DNA from: Spirodela intermedia
Lineage: Eukaryota; Streptophyta; Magnoliopsida; Alismatales; Araceae
Assembly: GCA_902729315.2 (NCBI GenBank)
Contig: LR746269.1
Location: 1,968,501 to 2,032,500 of the forward strand
Reading direction: 5' to 3'
Length of the DNA: 64,000 nucleotides
Translations under genes and position numbers: made by a program
Part shown: piece after piece, positions 21,937 through 34,013 of the stretch
Layout: every line of letters starts with the position of its first letter
Position numbering within the stretch: the first letter of the stretch is position 1
Notes under the pieces: model-generated
What the model saw: only the letters and a program-made list of their open reading frames with translations
What the model was told of the DNA's origin: nothing
Databases searched by the model: none

Positions 21937-23727
21937 GAGCAGCAGCGGCGACTTCAGGATGGTAGAAGTGCATCTCTCTCCACATCATCTCCCTGATCGA
22001 CTCCTCGTCGAGGTCTTCATCGAGGTCGAGATCGATGGGGACCTCGGCAGGGGGGTTGGAGTTGGGATCGTAGAGCGGCGACATGTAGGGGTGGTGCAGG
22101 GCCTCGGTGACGCTGATCCTCTTGGAGGGGTCAAATACCAGCATCTTCTTGAGCAGGTCGATGGCCAGTGGGTTTGCATGGGGGTAGAGCGTGGAGAAAG
22201 GGATCCCGGGGGTGTAGGGGAGGGACTTGATGTACTTACGGGCCTTGGGGTTGTCGATGAACTCGAGGTCCGCATCGTTGATGGTGCCGAGGATGTTGAC
22301 GATGAGCTTCAGCTGGTTCAGGCAGTCGGTGCCGGGGAAGATGGGCTTGCGGCCGAGCAGCTCGGCGAAGATGCAGCCGACCGACCAGACGTCGATCGAG
22401 GTGCCGTAGTAGTCGCAGCAGAGGAGCAGCTCCGGGGCCCGGTACCAGCGGGTGACGACATACTCGGTCATCAGCTGGCCCTTGGCGTTGCTGGTGCGGG
22501 CCAGGCCGAAGTCGCAGATCTTGAGCTCGCAGTTGGCGTTGACCAGGAGGTTCCCGGGCTTCAGGTCTCTGTGGAGGATGTTCGCCGAGTGCAGATACTT
22601 GAGCGCTCGGAGCAGCTTCGCGCGATCAAGAACAGAGTTTGTTATTCTCAAATGATTCAGTTCCAGCATCAGTAAAACCAAACATAAGTAAATAAATAAC
22701 AGGAAGTTAGAAATTAAAAACGGGAAAATAACAGCCGTTGATTGAAGAACAATCCGAGTTAGTATTGAGTTTCATGATCTTTCGTTCATGCCTCCTAAAG
22801 CTGCCATTATAGGTTGAATCCACATTATCAGCAGAGTCTGCTCAAAGTCTTGTGAAAATCTCCAACATTGGTATTGTAAGATGGATGCCCATTCAGACAA
22901 AAAAAATTGAATGATGCGTTTGAACAGATTCCGCTCTGCTCAGCGCAGGCAAGATTAATTCAGTGGGAAGGTTTGAACCCGAAATCCTAACAATCCACAA
23001 CAGTTACCTTGAGCACAAGACCCTGACCATTTATTTAAATAAAATAAATCATAAGGAAATAAAACTAGAAACTTTAGGAGATTTTTACTGTGAAAACAGA
23101 AAATGCAAGAACAAATTAATGGTTCTTGGTTACAAAACAATCTTAGCATTTCCCAAATGTTTTACTTGCTGAAAACTAATGAGAGGTTATATTATATTGC
23201 TCATGGACGCTATTTTCTTCCACCGGAAAACTTGGATTCTGATGGGCAACCGGTGACGATTCTACAGAGAAAGTTATCAAGACCGGCACTGCAGAAGCCG
23301 CGCTTACCTGGAAAAGGAAATATTGACAGTGATCATTGGAAAGGGCTTGGGAGGACTTTATTATCTGATGCAGATCCGTGTCCATTAGCTCATATACGAG
23401 GTAGACGTCCTTGAAACTCCTGCTGGCCGGCATCATGATATCCTTCAGCGCTATGACATTCTCATGACGAAGGTGACGGAGGAGCTTCAACTCCCGCAGG
23501 GTTCTGAGCGCGTCCACACGATTATCAAAGACATTATGGATCTTCTTGATCGCAACTTTCTCGTTCGTTTCTCTGTTCACTGAGGAGCACACGATGCCAT
23601 ATGCCCCTCGACCGATCGGCTTGATGGGCACATACTTGGTGTCAATCTCAAACAGGGTTTGCCACATTGCATAGTAGTGCTTGCCCTGGATCCCAATGCC
23701 ATTTGGAGGATCGACCAACGTAGCCAT
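21878..23727 (-). CDS. Group C mitogen-activated protein kinase (TEY type), two coding exons
   Basis: Exon 1 (23727-23308, 140 codons) and exon 2 (22615-21878) join phase 0 across a GTAAGC...AAG intron to give 385 residues. The start [11 protein letters not shown] and the [20 protein letters not shown] segment are typical of group C plant MAPKs (AtMPK1/2/7/14 clade), which also share this two-exon layout. Visible motifs are the glycine loop GRGAYG (39-44), the VAIKK lysine (about 61), HRDLKPGN (155-162), DFG (175-177), and the activation loop TEY (190-192) in [14 protein letters not shown]. An acidic C-terminal docking domain follows (about 345-360). The last 25 residues are an alanine/valine-rich extension encoded by a GCT/GCA-type repeat. 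MAPKKs phosphorylate T and Y of TEY; this clade acts downstream of MKK3 in known plants. The catalytic residues are complete. Confidence 0.93.
21900..21945. repeat. Trinucleotide (CAG/CTG) repeat encoding polyalanine in the MAPK
   Basis: A run of CAG/CAA triplets on the plus strand reads as GCT/GCC/TTG-register codons on the coding strand and gives the Ala/Val tail of the kinase. Triplet tracts of this kind vary in length between alleles. Confidence 0.6.
22616..23307 (-). other. MAPK coding intron
   Basis: 692-bp AT-rich intron with donor GTAAGC. The acceptor lies in ...GATCGCGCGAAG, directly before the codons [10 protein letters not shown]. The acceptor lacks a good pyrimidine tract, but the protein alignment ([13 protein letters not shown]) demands it. 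Confidence 0.75.
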
Positions 23728-23731
23728 GGTT

Positions 23732-24326
23732 CTGCAGACGAGCGAACACCCATGATTAATCAATTCCCCACAGTGAAAGCACAAAATTCTTTCGTATTAT
23801 GCTGGCGAAATTATAGATAACCAGAAATTTCTTCCAGATTCCTCCCAAAACAAGGCCCCTGTTCATCACCCATGGGAGTTCATGATGTGCGGAGACGTCT
23901 GCGTCATTGATCTGGTTTCCTCGCCTTCTAAAGAAGGAAATCAACACGAAGCATCCAAACAGACCAACAATTATATGAATGATCCATGCCCTTAGCTAGC
24001 GTGATACATATTCTTAATAGGGATTATATAAAAATCCAATTATTGGTTCAAATAAACGAAAAAAGAAGAACCAATGAACGACAAGCCAAACATAGCATCA
24101 TCATACCCAGGCATCGAGACCATTGGATTGGACATTCCGTCCTCAAGAAACTAAAGTATTTCCAGAAACAGAAGCGGCCAGACAGAGAACCATACATGAA
24201 ATCAACCTTCAAGCTTGGATGTACAGCAAAAACCAGCTGCTAGCAACAGAACCGCGAAAAATATACAAGTAAATACGGTAAGAAGACTGAAAGTAAGAAA
24301 GAGGGAAAGAAACCGAAGTACCCTAC
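23732..24326 (-). other. Predicted leader intron of the MAPK gene
   Basis: On the minus strand a donor ATCAAG/GTAGGG (24326) pairs with the acceptor TCTGCAG (23732), which sits 5 nt before the ATG codon. This would place the first, non-coding exon around 24327-25000. Inferred from the splice sites and position alone. Confidence 0.45.
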
Positions 24327-25005
24327 CTTGATGACGTCGACCGGACAACAGTGGATCTCACTCGGAGTCTGTTTGCCTCTGTACTGGCGTGATCATCCTA
24401 TCCTAGAATATGACATGGCTTTTTGAAGACTAATTCCAATCAACTCGCTCAGAAAACAATAAACCTCCTACCGAGCTGTACGACGATTGAGATCACAAAA
24501 ACAAAGCTCCCTGATCCACGATAGTTAGGATATCGAGATTTGCGGGGAACTTGAGAGGAGACAATCCAAGGTTAATGGTGAAATTTTCCTCGCATGTAAA
24601 CCAAAATATCCAGTCACTATTCAGATCGTTCGCCAACCCACGGCAACCAATATTCCGTATCTCTCAGCTAAGATTTCAAGTTACTCGTCAGACTCAGAGT
24701 AAGGGAAGCCTCAATCCCAAGAATTCCCCACACCAACTCTTCCCTATCTCTCAGCTCAGATTTCAGCCTCCCCCGGAATCCACCCCTCGCTCCATCGCCG
24801 CTCACAACTCCCCCATAAGTCCCGGCCACCGGGAGATTCTACACCTCCTCCTCCCGGATCGATCCTTACCCACTCCGGCAAATCCTATCCGACGGCGAGG
24901 CCCTCCCCCGCCTCCCCCTAAAATCCAGGGAAAGAAAGGGAAACACGTCCGAGGAGCGCTAGAAGCCGGGATCAGGCAATAACCAGACCTGGCTACCCAT
25001 CCTCT
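24327..25005 (-). promoter_or_regulatory. Predicted 5' UTR and promoter of the MAPK gene
   Basis: Moderately GC-rich sequence upstream of the predicted leader intron. A plus-strand frame of 143 codons crosses it but has no known motif and opposes the kinase leader, so I do not call it a gene. Confidence 0.4.
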
Positions 25006-25016
25006 CTCTCTCTCTT

Positions 25017-25085
<69 letters not shown>

Positions 25086-25100
25086 TCTCCCTCTCTCTCT
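25006..25100. repeat. CT microsatellite in the MAPK upstream region
   Basis: Nearly perfect (CT)n of about 90 bp. On the MAPK strand it is (GA)n. GAGA-type tracts near plant promoters can bind BBR/BPC proteins; whether this one does is unknown. Confidence 0.85.
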
Positions 25101-26230
25101 ACTTCCGAGTCTGGCGTAATGCTTGTGCAAAGGCGCACGTATCAAGGTCCCATGTGCGTCGGACGGATAATTACCATCTGCATGTGACACGTGTCGAGCA
25201 TCTAGCATCAGATAAGAGGCTCACATGTGCCAATCGGGGATCGGACGGCTGAGGATATCCTTCAGAATATGCGTTTTTAGCCCCTAAATTCAGAAAACCT
25301 TTGCGTCGCCTCAGAACCAGGTTTCCAAACTTTCATGACATAGGGGGTAAAAATACAATTAAAGATTAAGTACATATATATACTACTTTTAGGGATATAT
25401 TTTTAAGAAATACTTTCCTACGGGGGCTGAATGAGAATTGAAAGTAGTCTCCACAAAAACGTGGTCTTGACCGCAGATATTTGTTAAGCATCTGCCGACT
25501 TCCACGTGGTGAACGACAAGCTTTTCCCATCTACTCGAAATCCAATTATTTTCGGCCCATTATGGAAAATGGGCCTAAAGGTATATAACTAGGCCCGCCC
25601 CAATCTCCGCTCATAATCGCCCCAAATTGCACTACAAGTGCTAACCTATTCCTCTCCTCCCTTCTCTCACTTACCGTTTGACTTTTAGCCCAACCATTGT
25701 AGGTGATCGTTACGTGTGTGAGGTGCATCCTCTCTTTTTGGGAGTGGTCACGTTTAAGCGTTGACTTTACTCACTTTCACGTCAACTATGAATTTAAATC
25801 AGAATTAATAGATAGTAGCTGTGACAGATAATCTCGATTTTAAATGGATAATTAGTTCTGGGTCCTTGTAAGCTGCAACAATTCGTAATAAGCCCTTCGC
25901 GGGTCTTGTCCTTTTTTTTCCCCCTTGAGCGGAGGTAACTATGGTAATTACAGCTGGTGAAAGGGAGACTCTACAAGAGAAAATGACGGAAATACCCACC
26001 TAGGATATGGGTCGCAGGTAAATTCTATTCAGGCTTTTGTCTGGACGCTGTAAAAGCTGGCCGCGTCTGGCTCGCCAGCATCTCTCAATGTCTCTCTGTC
26101 TGTCTCTGTCGCTGTCCCTCTCTGTTTTTCTGTCTCTCTCTCCCCCCCCCCTCTCTCTCTCTCTCTAAAATCCTTTCACAAGCAGGGTACTTGTGGCTGG
26201 TGCCAATGGGCTGGCAGGCCAACCGACGGC
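25101..26230. other. Intergenic between divergent MAPK and BDP1 genes
   Basis: Contains a CT run at about 26130-26166 and otherwise mixed sequence. No gene or transposon is recognised. Confidence 0.4.
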
Positions 26231-26408
26231 CCAATGGAAACTATTATTGTATTTGGGCCTCAAAATAGAGGCCGGCAGAAAAAGGCACAAGCTTTTGCAG
26301 CCAAGAAGCTCAGATTCAGAGAAAATTTACTCTCCACCTGGGTGCTCTCTCTCATTCTCTCTCTAACAAAGAAGCCCAGCCCAAATTTGCTTTCCTCTTT
26401 GGCTCCCT

Positions 26409-26461
<53 letters not shown>

Positions 26462-27000
26462 AGCCCAGCGCAAATTACTTTCTGCGCGGGTTCTATCTAC
26501 CTCGTCCGCTACCCGCGCATCTTTCTCCCGTCCCGTCGCGAACTCGTCCCTTACCCGGCGTCACCGTCCAAGCGTTCGTTTTTCTCCTCCCTTCCGGCGA
26601 GAAAGTCCCGGTTTTTCCCTCCCTACCTCTGGCAAGCGTCCCGGTTTTTGCTCTTATCTCCGGTGACGAACGCCCATTCTTCTCTCCCGGTTGAACACGC
26701 GTCTTCCCCCCCTCTCCCACTCTTGGCTCCCCACTCCCTCGCTGGCGCTCCCCCTACAACTTCACATGGCATAATCCCTCCCTCCACCCCGCCCCTTCCG
26801 TCTTCAGGCCATATCCCTATCTGTGTCTCTCCCAAACACCCGACGCTTCTCTCTCTCTCTCTCCCCTCCCACTTAGCATCCTGAGCACTTCTCTTTCAAA
26901 TCCCCACCCTCTCCATCCGATATGCAGGTGGAGCGGACCCGCCTTCTCTCATTGTTCTGATTTATTCGCCGAAAAGGGCACCTTCTCCGGGCTTCCCCAG
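26231..27000 (+). promoter_or_regulatory. Predicted promoter and 5' UTR of BDP1
   Basis: CT-rich sequence with a (CT)n tract at about 26408-26460 and C-rich leader-like DNA, ending at CTTCCCCAG just before the donor GTCAGT at 27001. A 216-codon plus-strand frame here is low complexity (Ser/Leu/Pro) and I treat it as untranslated. Confidence 0.4.
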
Positions 27001-27589
27001 GTCAGTTGATGAATGAATTCAAATTTTAATTTTTGTTACGGTGTAAATAATAATAGATAACCATCAACGCAATTTTTGTTACGGGCTTCCCCAGGTCACT
27101 GATCATTGATCTCTAGACTAAAATGTCGTCACCATCTTAGCCACCGTTTCCTAATGGTGTCTGCCTGATGAACTAAATTGGTAGCATTATGAAGCCTTTA
27201 ATGGAATAAAATTACTTGAAAATAAAGTAAGAGGCTTGTTAATGCAGATTTAAGAAGGACATAGAGCCAATCAGCCCTTTGATTTGAAAATATGATTTAT
27301 TGACAGAGGTTTTTCTCAGGATAACCTTTCATTTTGTTTACAATTCTGAACTCAGTGGGCAACACTGGAAAGTAGTCGGATTTTGGTAATTTTTCAAGGA
27401 CTTGATTGAAATCTACTATGGGGCTGTGACCACACATCAGTCCAGGCACGCAAAGGTTATTGTGGAACATGTTTTTAATTTTCTCAATAAGTTTGTGATT
27501 CATTCCTTCTATTTTTTTTTTTGTGCGAACTAAATTACTGTTCTTCATGTTTAACAGTATTTCTTGACAGAGAATTGTGGTTTTCACAG
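27001..27589 (+). other. Predicted leader intron of BDP1
   Basis: The donor CCCCAG/GTCAGT at 27001 and acceptor TTTTCACAG at 27581-27589 bracket AT-rich sequence that ends 4 nt before the start ATG. A near copy of the donor context (GGGCTTCCCCAGGTCACTGA) recurs at about 27082. Confidence 0.5.
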
Positions 27590-27593
27590 GACC

Positions 27594-30500
27594 ATGTCTT
27601 TTGATTCTGATTTCTTCGATGATATTTTCCCTCAGCCTACACATGCTCCAGGTAGAGAAATATTTCATCTTATTATCCTTCAAATATTGTGTTCCAATGG
27701 TTTCCTTTTCTTCTTATTTGCTTCCCTGAGTAGCCATATAAGACGTAAGATACTGACTTTGTTTTCAACGGGAAGTGCATACATTGGGGAAGTTCCAGCC
27801 AAAAGCACGGCAAAAGACTGACAAGGTCGTTCAGCCACCTTCTTCCGATCACCCCTTCCAAGATGGTGACAGAGCGTCTAGCATGAACGCCACCAAAGAA
27901 CTCCATTTGGCTGAGGGTTATGTGGAGGCGCCTGGATCTCCTTTATGGCAAAAAGCAGTGGACTCTGATGTCAATATTTGTTTGCAGGGTAATCAAGAAA
28001 TTTCTATGGAACAGGTAAAGCACATCCTGAGGGTTGTCCGTGTTAACTTGGATGAGTCAGTTTGTGCCTCAAATTGATGAAATATTTTTAAAAAAATTCT
28101 GTCCCTTTAATTTGAATTAAAAAAAGATTCAACGAATTTGAAGCTCTATTCAATACTTGTCAAATCTGTGGCTGTGATTTGAATCCATCAAGGTGAGAAG
28201 TTAGCAGCATTATTAAATGTGAGATTGGTTGATTGGCACAACAAAATCCATCCAAAAACCATAAGTATAAAAGAGTGTAAATATTCAGCATTCTGTACCT
28301 TTTTCTTCTCGTTTGAATATTTTTATTAAATATTTTACATTATTTTCCTAGGAAACCAGGGACTTGACTGGCTTGGAACCATCGACTGATAGTCTGTTTC
28401 AGGCATCAGAAGCTTCCGGTTGGTGAAGATTCCGATGTTTTTTCCTTTATGCTTTATTTTCAATAACCTGGTTCTAGTTGAGTTCTTCTTTATTCTTTTT
28501 TCTGTGTGAAATTTCGAATTTCCTTATGATTCTGCACCAGCCGACCTTTTTCCTGAATAGAAAATTATTTTTCATTTATTCACAGAACCCCACACATTGG
28601 CAACTACATCTTCGGGTATTGATGGCGATACTGGTGCCCTGCACAGTAACAATGCACCAGAGCCGATTGGAAATGAAGATTTTGGAGGCCATGAAGTGGG
28701 TTATCAGCCGATATACTTGCACATTATCATACTTGCCATCACATTTTTGAATATTTTAATATTTCTGCTGACACACAATCATACTATTTTTTCTTTTTTC
28801 AGGCAATGAGTTCAGATTTTGACTTAGAATCTCTTGATACAATTCTCTCCCAGCGTGACACTGCCACTGGTGGGTATTAGTCTATGGAGATGGATTTCAT
28901 TGGGTTGCCCCCTCTAGACTTATTAATATGCTTTATTTGGAGAATAGAAAGGCGTAGGGGTACATTGAGTCCATTTTATGACTAGAAAGTTGGAAAATCC
29001 CGGGACTGCTTGTCTTCCTATGGATCCCCATTTCCCTCCCTCTCCTGAAAATAGCAGAGCTCACTCTCTTTCCATTAGCTAATTCCCCACTTTCTGGTGA
29101 ATGAGACATCTATTGTTGAATGCAGATTCAGAAGCCATGTTGCCTATTCATGGAGTGGGCTTTCAAATTGATGATGAGGGCTTGCAAGGAGTGGTAATAT
29201 TTGCTTCTTATTCCAATTTTTTGTTAATATTTGCTGGTTATCTGCTTTTTTCTTAAAACCTTTTACTACTCTGGGCATGTCTTTGCATGTTTTCAGGTAG
29301 AGTCAGGGCTGTCTGATGATATTTTCATGCAATCCACGTCAAGATCTGGTATCTCTTGTTTTGTTCTTCCGTAAAGGAATTAATTTTTTTAACTTTGTTC
29401 ATTTATTTTAAATTTCATTGATGCAGAAGCTAGGGTTGTTGGCAAGTTCCAGCCAAAGGCCAAGCCTAAGATGAAGAAGGAAAGATCCATTGCGTCTGTG
29501 TCCTGTGGTTCCATGGTGCCACCTACATCTTCAGCTGTCCATCCTCCAGAAGCTGAGTCCCTCAGTAGTCCCTTGCTGGCCTTTCCACCTGATTCCTCAA
29601 CATCGCTCAACAGTCCAGCAGACAATGTGCTTGGAGGCGACATGAATGCCCCTGCCGTGGAAACTTCATCCCTCTACAACTACAGGGAATTGAATGCTGC
29701 TCACGATACGACAGAGGTAGATGTAAGTACTCTCAATAATCCTGTTAATTGTTTTCCTCTTGTAGCTTCCTAATTATTAAACTTTTGACTGTCTTTCTTG
29801 GTCTGGTGATCTTGTGGTTGCAGACAGTAGGCATTCGGAAGAGGAAAGACATGGAACAAGAGCCATCAGGGCAAGCCGTTGATGGAGAGTTGCAGGAGAC
29901 TCTGGATGGAGGAGGCTCTGAGACAGATTTATTTGATGACGCTGATGTGAGCCAAACTTACAGGCAGCTGAGGAAACGGACTTCTGTGCGCACCACTCTT
30001 GATGATCTTGGGGATGGGGATGGGGATGTGGAACAGTGGGGTGTTGGTGGAAAGAAGCGAAATAATTTTGAAACGGTTGAAGAGGAGAGCGATGATGACT
30101 ACATGGCAGGTGGGCTCTTTGAAAAGAAGACACCCAGAAAGCCTAAAACAGTGCTGGATGAAAGAGAGAAGCTTCCTGAGATGGATAAACATGCACATTT
30201 TGAATCTGATTCCTCAACACAGAATTCTCAGAGAAAGAAATTTTCTCATTCGACAAGGAGGAGCAGGAGGCAAGGTACTTGAAATTCTTGTCCCTTTGTC
30301 CTCCTACTTGTGGGCAGAAGGCAGAAGATGGCTGCTCGATGGATTATTCTACATGAAACGTTTTTAGTATCTAATCTATATCAATCGTTGTTCTAATTGC
30401 GTTTGAGTTTGTCTCTAGTATGGTGCCCATTATCCCGTCTTTTCTTTAAGTTGACTTCCCTCTCTTTATGGCTTGCTGCTGGAATATGTATTTATCCTGC

Positions 30501-32385
30501 TGCCTCAAAGTGTATATTCTCTTTTCTATCTGCAGTGGACAAAGTTCTGTTAGAAACACCTGACGAGGATATTAACCCGATGAAACTGAAGATAAAGGAT
30601 CTGATCATGCTTGCTGAAGCCAGAGAACGAATATGTGTATGTTTAATCTCTTTATATTTTTCAAATTGATTGCTGCAGTTGACATTTTTTTTCTTCATTT
30701 CTCAACCTAAAGGGACCATAAGCTGCTATGTAACATTTTTTTTTCTTTTTTGGTTACCTGTGCATTCGATCCAGATTAAAGAAGCAGCGAAAACTGGGCA
30801 ACCTGGTCAAGATCAAAGGTATTGAAGTTATTTACTTAAAGAAAAGAAATGTGGGATATTTAGTTAAGATCGAAAATTGCAGTTTTCTTCGTTACGTACG
30901 AGAAATTTTGCACTAAACATACAATGCAAATTTACGTTCTCATTTTTTTTTCTTTTAGGGATATTTATCGATGATAATCGATGGGAAGTTTTGGTTAGTC
31001 AATGACGACAGATTACCTAGGATTAGATGATCATTTGACCTATGCCATCTTTGTTTCTTCTCTTAAGGTATATTGTCAGAGCGGTTAAAAGGAAATACCC
31101 AAAGAGTGTCTTTATCTTTCGATTACATCTGTGGCTCAAGACTTCTAACACTACCTTCATGTCTATAAATTAGTCAACGCTCATCTTTCTACTTCAATCA
31201 TGGTTAGGAAGCTAACCGTTCTGGATAAGAACTGGCTGTACATAGTTGGAACTTGCTGGGACCAGCCCAGTTTTGCGTTCTTGTTCCCATTTTTTATAAG
31301 GCAGCCAGCTTGAGAGAGATGAATCTTATTCCTTTTTCTAATATCAAAAATACTAGAATACTTGTGCGGATCTTACTGGGTGCCCCGTCATTCATGCAAT
31401 GACAGATTCGTTTTTTTGTGTAATTATTCCAGTTTTGCCAATGACATGAATCGTGGTGGGGACGATGCTGATCAGCCGGTTCAAATCAGCTCCACAAAAT
31501 TAAATTACCACACCTACATGAACAAGCCCAGATCGGAAAGATGGTCCAAAATGGAGACTGAGCTGTTCTACCAGGTAACCTGCACCGTTTTGCCGGCAAA
31601 TTATTGTCCTCTGAAACCATATATCCTGATCCTGAGTTCAAATTTTTCTAGGCTGTTCGTCAGTTTGGAACAGATTTTGCAATGATTCAACAATTGCTTC
31701 CCAATCGGACTCGTCATCAGATCAAACTGAAGTTTAAGAATGAAGAGCGCAAACATCCCTTGCAGATAGCAGATGCTGTAGTCCATCGCTCCAAAGGTAC
31801 AGTACTTGTATCTCAGTTTCCTTCACTCATAGGCTTCAAGCTGAATTTAGAATGAGCTGGAGGTCTGAATTACCCCGGTAATGAAGATCTGTTGTAGCTG
31901 GATTATATTAAACCAAAATCCCACCTTATAAACTGCTTGTTCCTGGACGGTCTGTTGAAGGGAATATTTTAATTTTCATACATATCTCTGGGTTTCCTCT
32001 CAGATCATTCTCAGTTTGAGTTGGTGATCGAACGGCTGAAAGCCCAGGAGAAAGAATCTATGAATTCAGCTGATACAGCTGCTGACCCAGCGGCCGAATC
32101 ACAAGCCACGGGTGCTGAAAACGAGGTATTCGATTCCCATTCCAACATAAGTCCTTTCTTTCTCTGTGCTCACTGTCTCATTTGGGTTATCCATCTTTGT
32201 TGACGATTCAGGAGGAAGAGGGTGGCAAGTCTGGTGATAAGAAAGAGGAGCTTGAAGTAGACGACTGGGATCAGCAGGTGGATGACCCTGAAGATCAAGA
32301 TGTATTTGACTGGAGTCAGTATGACATTCCTGACTCCTCACCCACTTACGGTGCAGATAAAAGTCAGTACAATGAGATGTTCTGA
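27594..32385 (+). CDS. BDP1: BDP1/TFIIIB B'' subunit (SANT-domain RNA polymerase III factor), 15 exons
   Basis: Fifteen exons join without a phase conflict: 27594-27651, 27776-28014, 28352-28418, 28586-28695, 28803-28869, 29126-29193, 29297-29348, 29427-29722, 29824-30274, 30536-30636, 30775-30818, 31433-31574, 31652-31796, 32004-32125 and 32212-32385. They give 711 residues, and every intron is GT-AG. The N-terminus is acidic (MSFDSDFFDDIFPQP). The SANT domain spans residues about 554-600 across exons 12-13 (RWSKMETELFYQAVRQFG, then LPNRTRHQIKLKFKNEERK), the signature of Bdp1. It is preceded by KLKIKDLIMLAEARERI and followed by an acidic tail ending in YNEMF. Bdp1 completes TFIIIB with TBP and BRF at tRNA and 5S rRNA genes. 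The GKFQPKA motif occurs twice (exons 2 and 8). The exact short early exons are my reconstruction. Confidence 0.88.
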
Positions 32386-33039
32386 ATGAATCTATTAGCT
32401 TTATTTAACCCATACACGTTAATCCAATTATGCATCACCGTCGATCTTGATTCTCATTGGTTGGGTTACCCTCTCGGGCCAGGGTTCAGGCTCGTCTAGA
32501 AGTTCCTGTATAAAGAAAATTTTGTCGTGTTCTTGTTTATTAAGCTTAAGTAATACAAAAAAGTCCTACGTTCAATAATACCAGGGACATATTTCTCTGG
32601 GCTCTCTTGATGAATCTGGCTTTAGATGAACTTGCGACCCTTTTTTTTTTCTGCTACAAAAGAGCAGCCGCATTTTTCTGCCATTCAAACTGGAATGAAT
32701 TATTTTTGGCCAAGAATATTTAAATGGATGAGTATTTGGTTTACGATTTCTTGAAGGTGGAAGGTCATCTTTGCATGAACAAGGGTGAGATTTATTTTAG
32801 AAGAGAAGCCAACTAGTTTCATCATTTTGACTTGATGGATTTCACCACATGCCAATATGGCTACAGTACCATGAGACGAACAATAATTTTGGGAAAATTA
32901 ATGCACCGATTGAGAGAGTATGGTGTTAGTCTCATAGTTACTGACGCCAAGACATGGGCTCTCTCAGGCCAACCTCTTGAGGGGTCCTCTCTTTATGGGT
33001 AGGTCTACCTTGACCTTGCTTCCCGTTCTTTGCATTATT
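32386..33039. other. BDP1 3' flank, no gene seen
   Basis: AT-rich sequence following the BDP1 stop, probably the 3' UTR and spacer. Similarity to the right-hand array begins near 33040. Confidence 0.4.
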
Positions 33040-33611
33040 GAAAACCCAATATGGTGATAAAGGTTATTATAGACAGATTTTGATTGAAATTTTTTTTTGG
33101 ATGTAGACAAATCATAGACATCTTTAGAAAGTTAAGTGAACCCCATCTTAGGGTCCACTTCACCGTGTTGACTCTCCCAGGAGTCAAATATCCATCGCTT
33201 GACTAATCAACCAAGTTTTCATTATTTCCTCAGGCTCGACCCAGATTAATTTTTTTTATGGTGGAGATTAGAATCAGTCAGGGCTCTACTTTATCTTATC
33301 ACGCTTCCCTCCAAAAGAGTCAACTATTTCCTACAAGTAATCCGCCTTACATTATAATCACTTTGATTTCTTAATTGGAAAAGATATCATTAATATTACG
33401 ACGAGTGCAACAGCATAGTTCGATCATATATTTCTATTCGAGTTAATATTTTCTATAGATTATTATAGAGAAAAATGGATGTGATTTCCACCGTCGACAA
33501 CGACGTTCCAGCGACTACGTGGCTCTCGCCGACAATATGACTCACGCCGACTCATCAGTCAATGCCAACGGCACTTCTTCACCCGTCCACCTTCGTGTTC
33601 CTCTGTCCGCC
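33040..33611 (+). promoter_or_regulatory. Type II upstream module of A4
   Basis: This module recurs before A6, A7 and A8 and is unrelated to the type I module. It starts near CCCAATATGGTGATAAAGG, contains TGATTTTGATTGAAAT, a TTGACTC/CTTGACT W-box-like stretch, ATTACATTATAATCA, and then the leader GATGTGATTTCCACCGTCGAC with CGACGTTCCAGCGACTACG. The last part is well conserved in all four copies. The array starts here on the right side of BDP1. Confidence 0.55.
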
Positions 33612-34013
33612 ATGGATCTGCCGGCGATGCGGTGCGACACATTCATCCTCCTCGCTCTCCTCTGCGTCCTCCTGGCTTCTCCGGCGGCATCGGTCTCCAC
33701 AGCCTGGCCCCAGCATGCGACCTATGAGATGGTGCGCTCAGCACTAGCGGAGGCGAGATTGAGGAGGGAAGGAGCCGAGTTTTCGCCTGCGGATTGGTGG
33801 CTGTCTGACAAGCAGCGTCGGCGTCGACCGCTGAGATCGCCGCCACCTCCAATATCAAGACCGATTGTCAATCAGAACAGACCGCCGGCTTTCAGCCGCA
33901 GGCCTCCGCTATCATCTCGGGCTCCACCACCGCCTCGAAGTCCGCCGCAGGTGGCGCTGTGTTCGCCACCGATTCCCGCTTACAGAAGATCCCCGCCCCC
34001 TCCGGGCTATTGA
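33612..34013 (+). CDS. A4, intact secreted proline-rich peptide, subfamily A
   Basis: 133 residues from the ATG at 33612 (MDLPAMRCDTFILL...), the start conserved in A2 and A8; an in-frame ATG at 33519 would add 31 residues of no signal-peptide character. A hydrophobic signal peptide (residues 8-28) ends near VSTAW. Then come HATYEMVRSALAEARLRRE (about 32-50), FSPADWWLSDKQRRRR, and a C-terminal half that is proline, arginine and serine rich (SRPIVNQNRPPAF, then many Pro) closing in AYRRSPPPPGY. There is one cysteine in the tail and no membrane segment beyond the signal. No known family fits. A secreted peptide precursor or a small proline-rich wall protein is the most natural reading, and processing at the Arg-rich stretch is possible. 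Confidence 0.7.
   Translation: MDLPAMRCDTFILLALLCVLLASPAASVSTAWPQHATYEMVRSALAEARLRREGAEFSPADWWLSDKQRRRRPLRSPPPPISRPIVNQNRPPAFSRRPPLSSRAPPPPRSPPQVALCSPPIPAYRRSPPPPGY

Noticed and set aside
21359-22675. A 438-codon plus-strand frame
   Set aside because: It is antisense to MAPK exon 2, whose minus-strand protein is unmistakable.
24551-24982. A 143-codon plus-strand frame
   Set aside because: No recognisable domain, and it is antisense to the predicted MAPK leader exon.
26234-26884. A 216-codon Ser/Leu/Pro-rich frame upstream of BDP1
   Set aside because: It is driven by CT repeats, has no motif, and lies where the BDP1 leader is expected.
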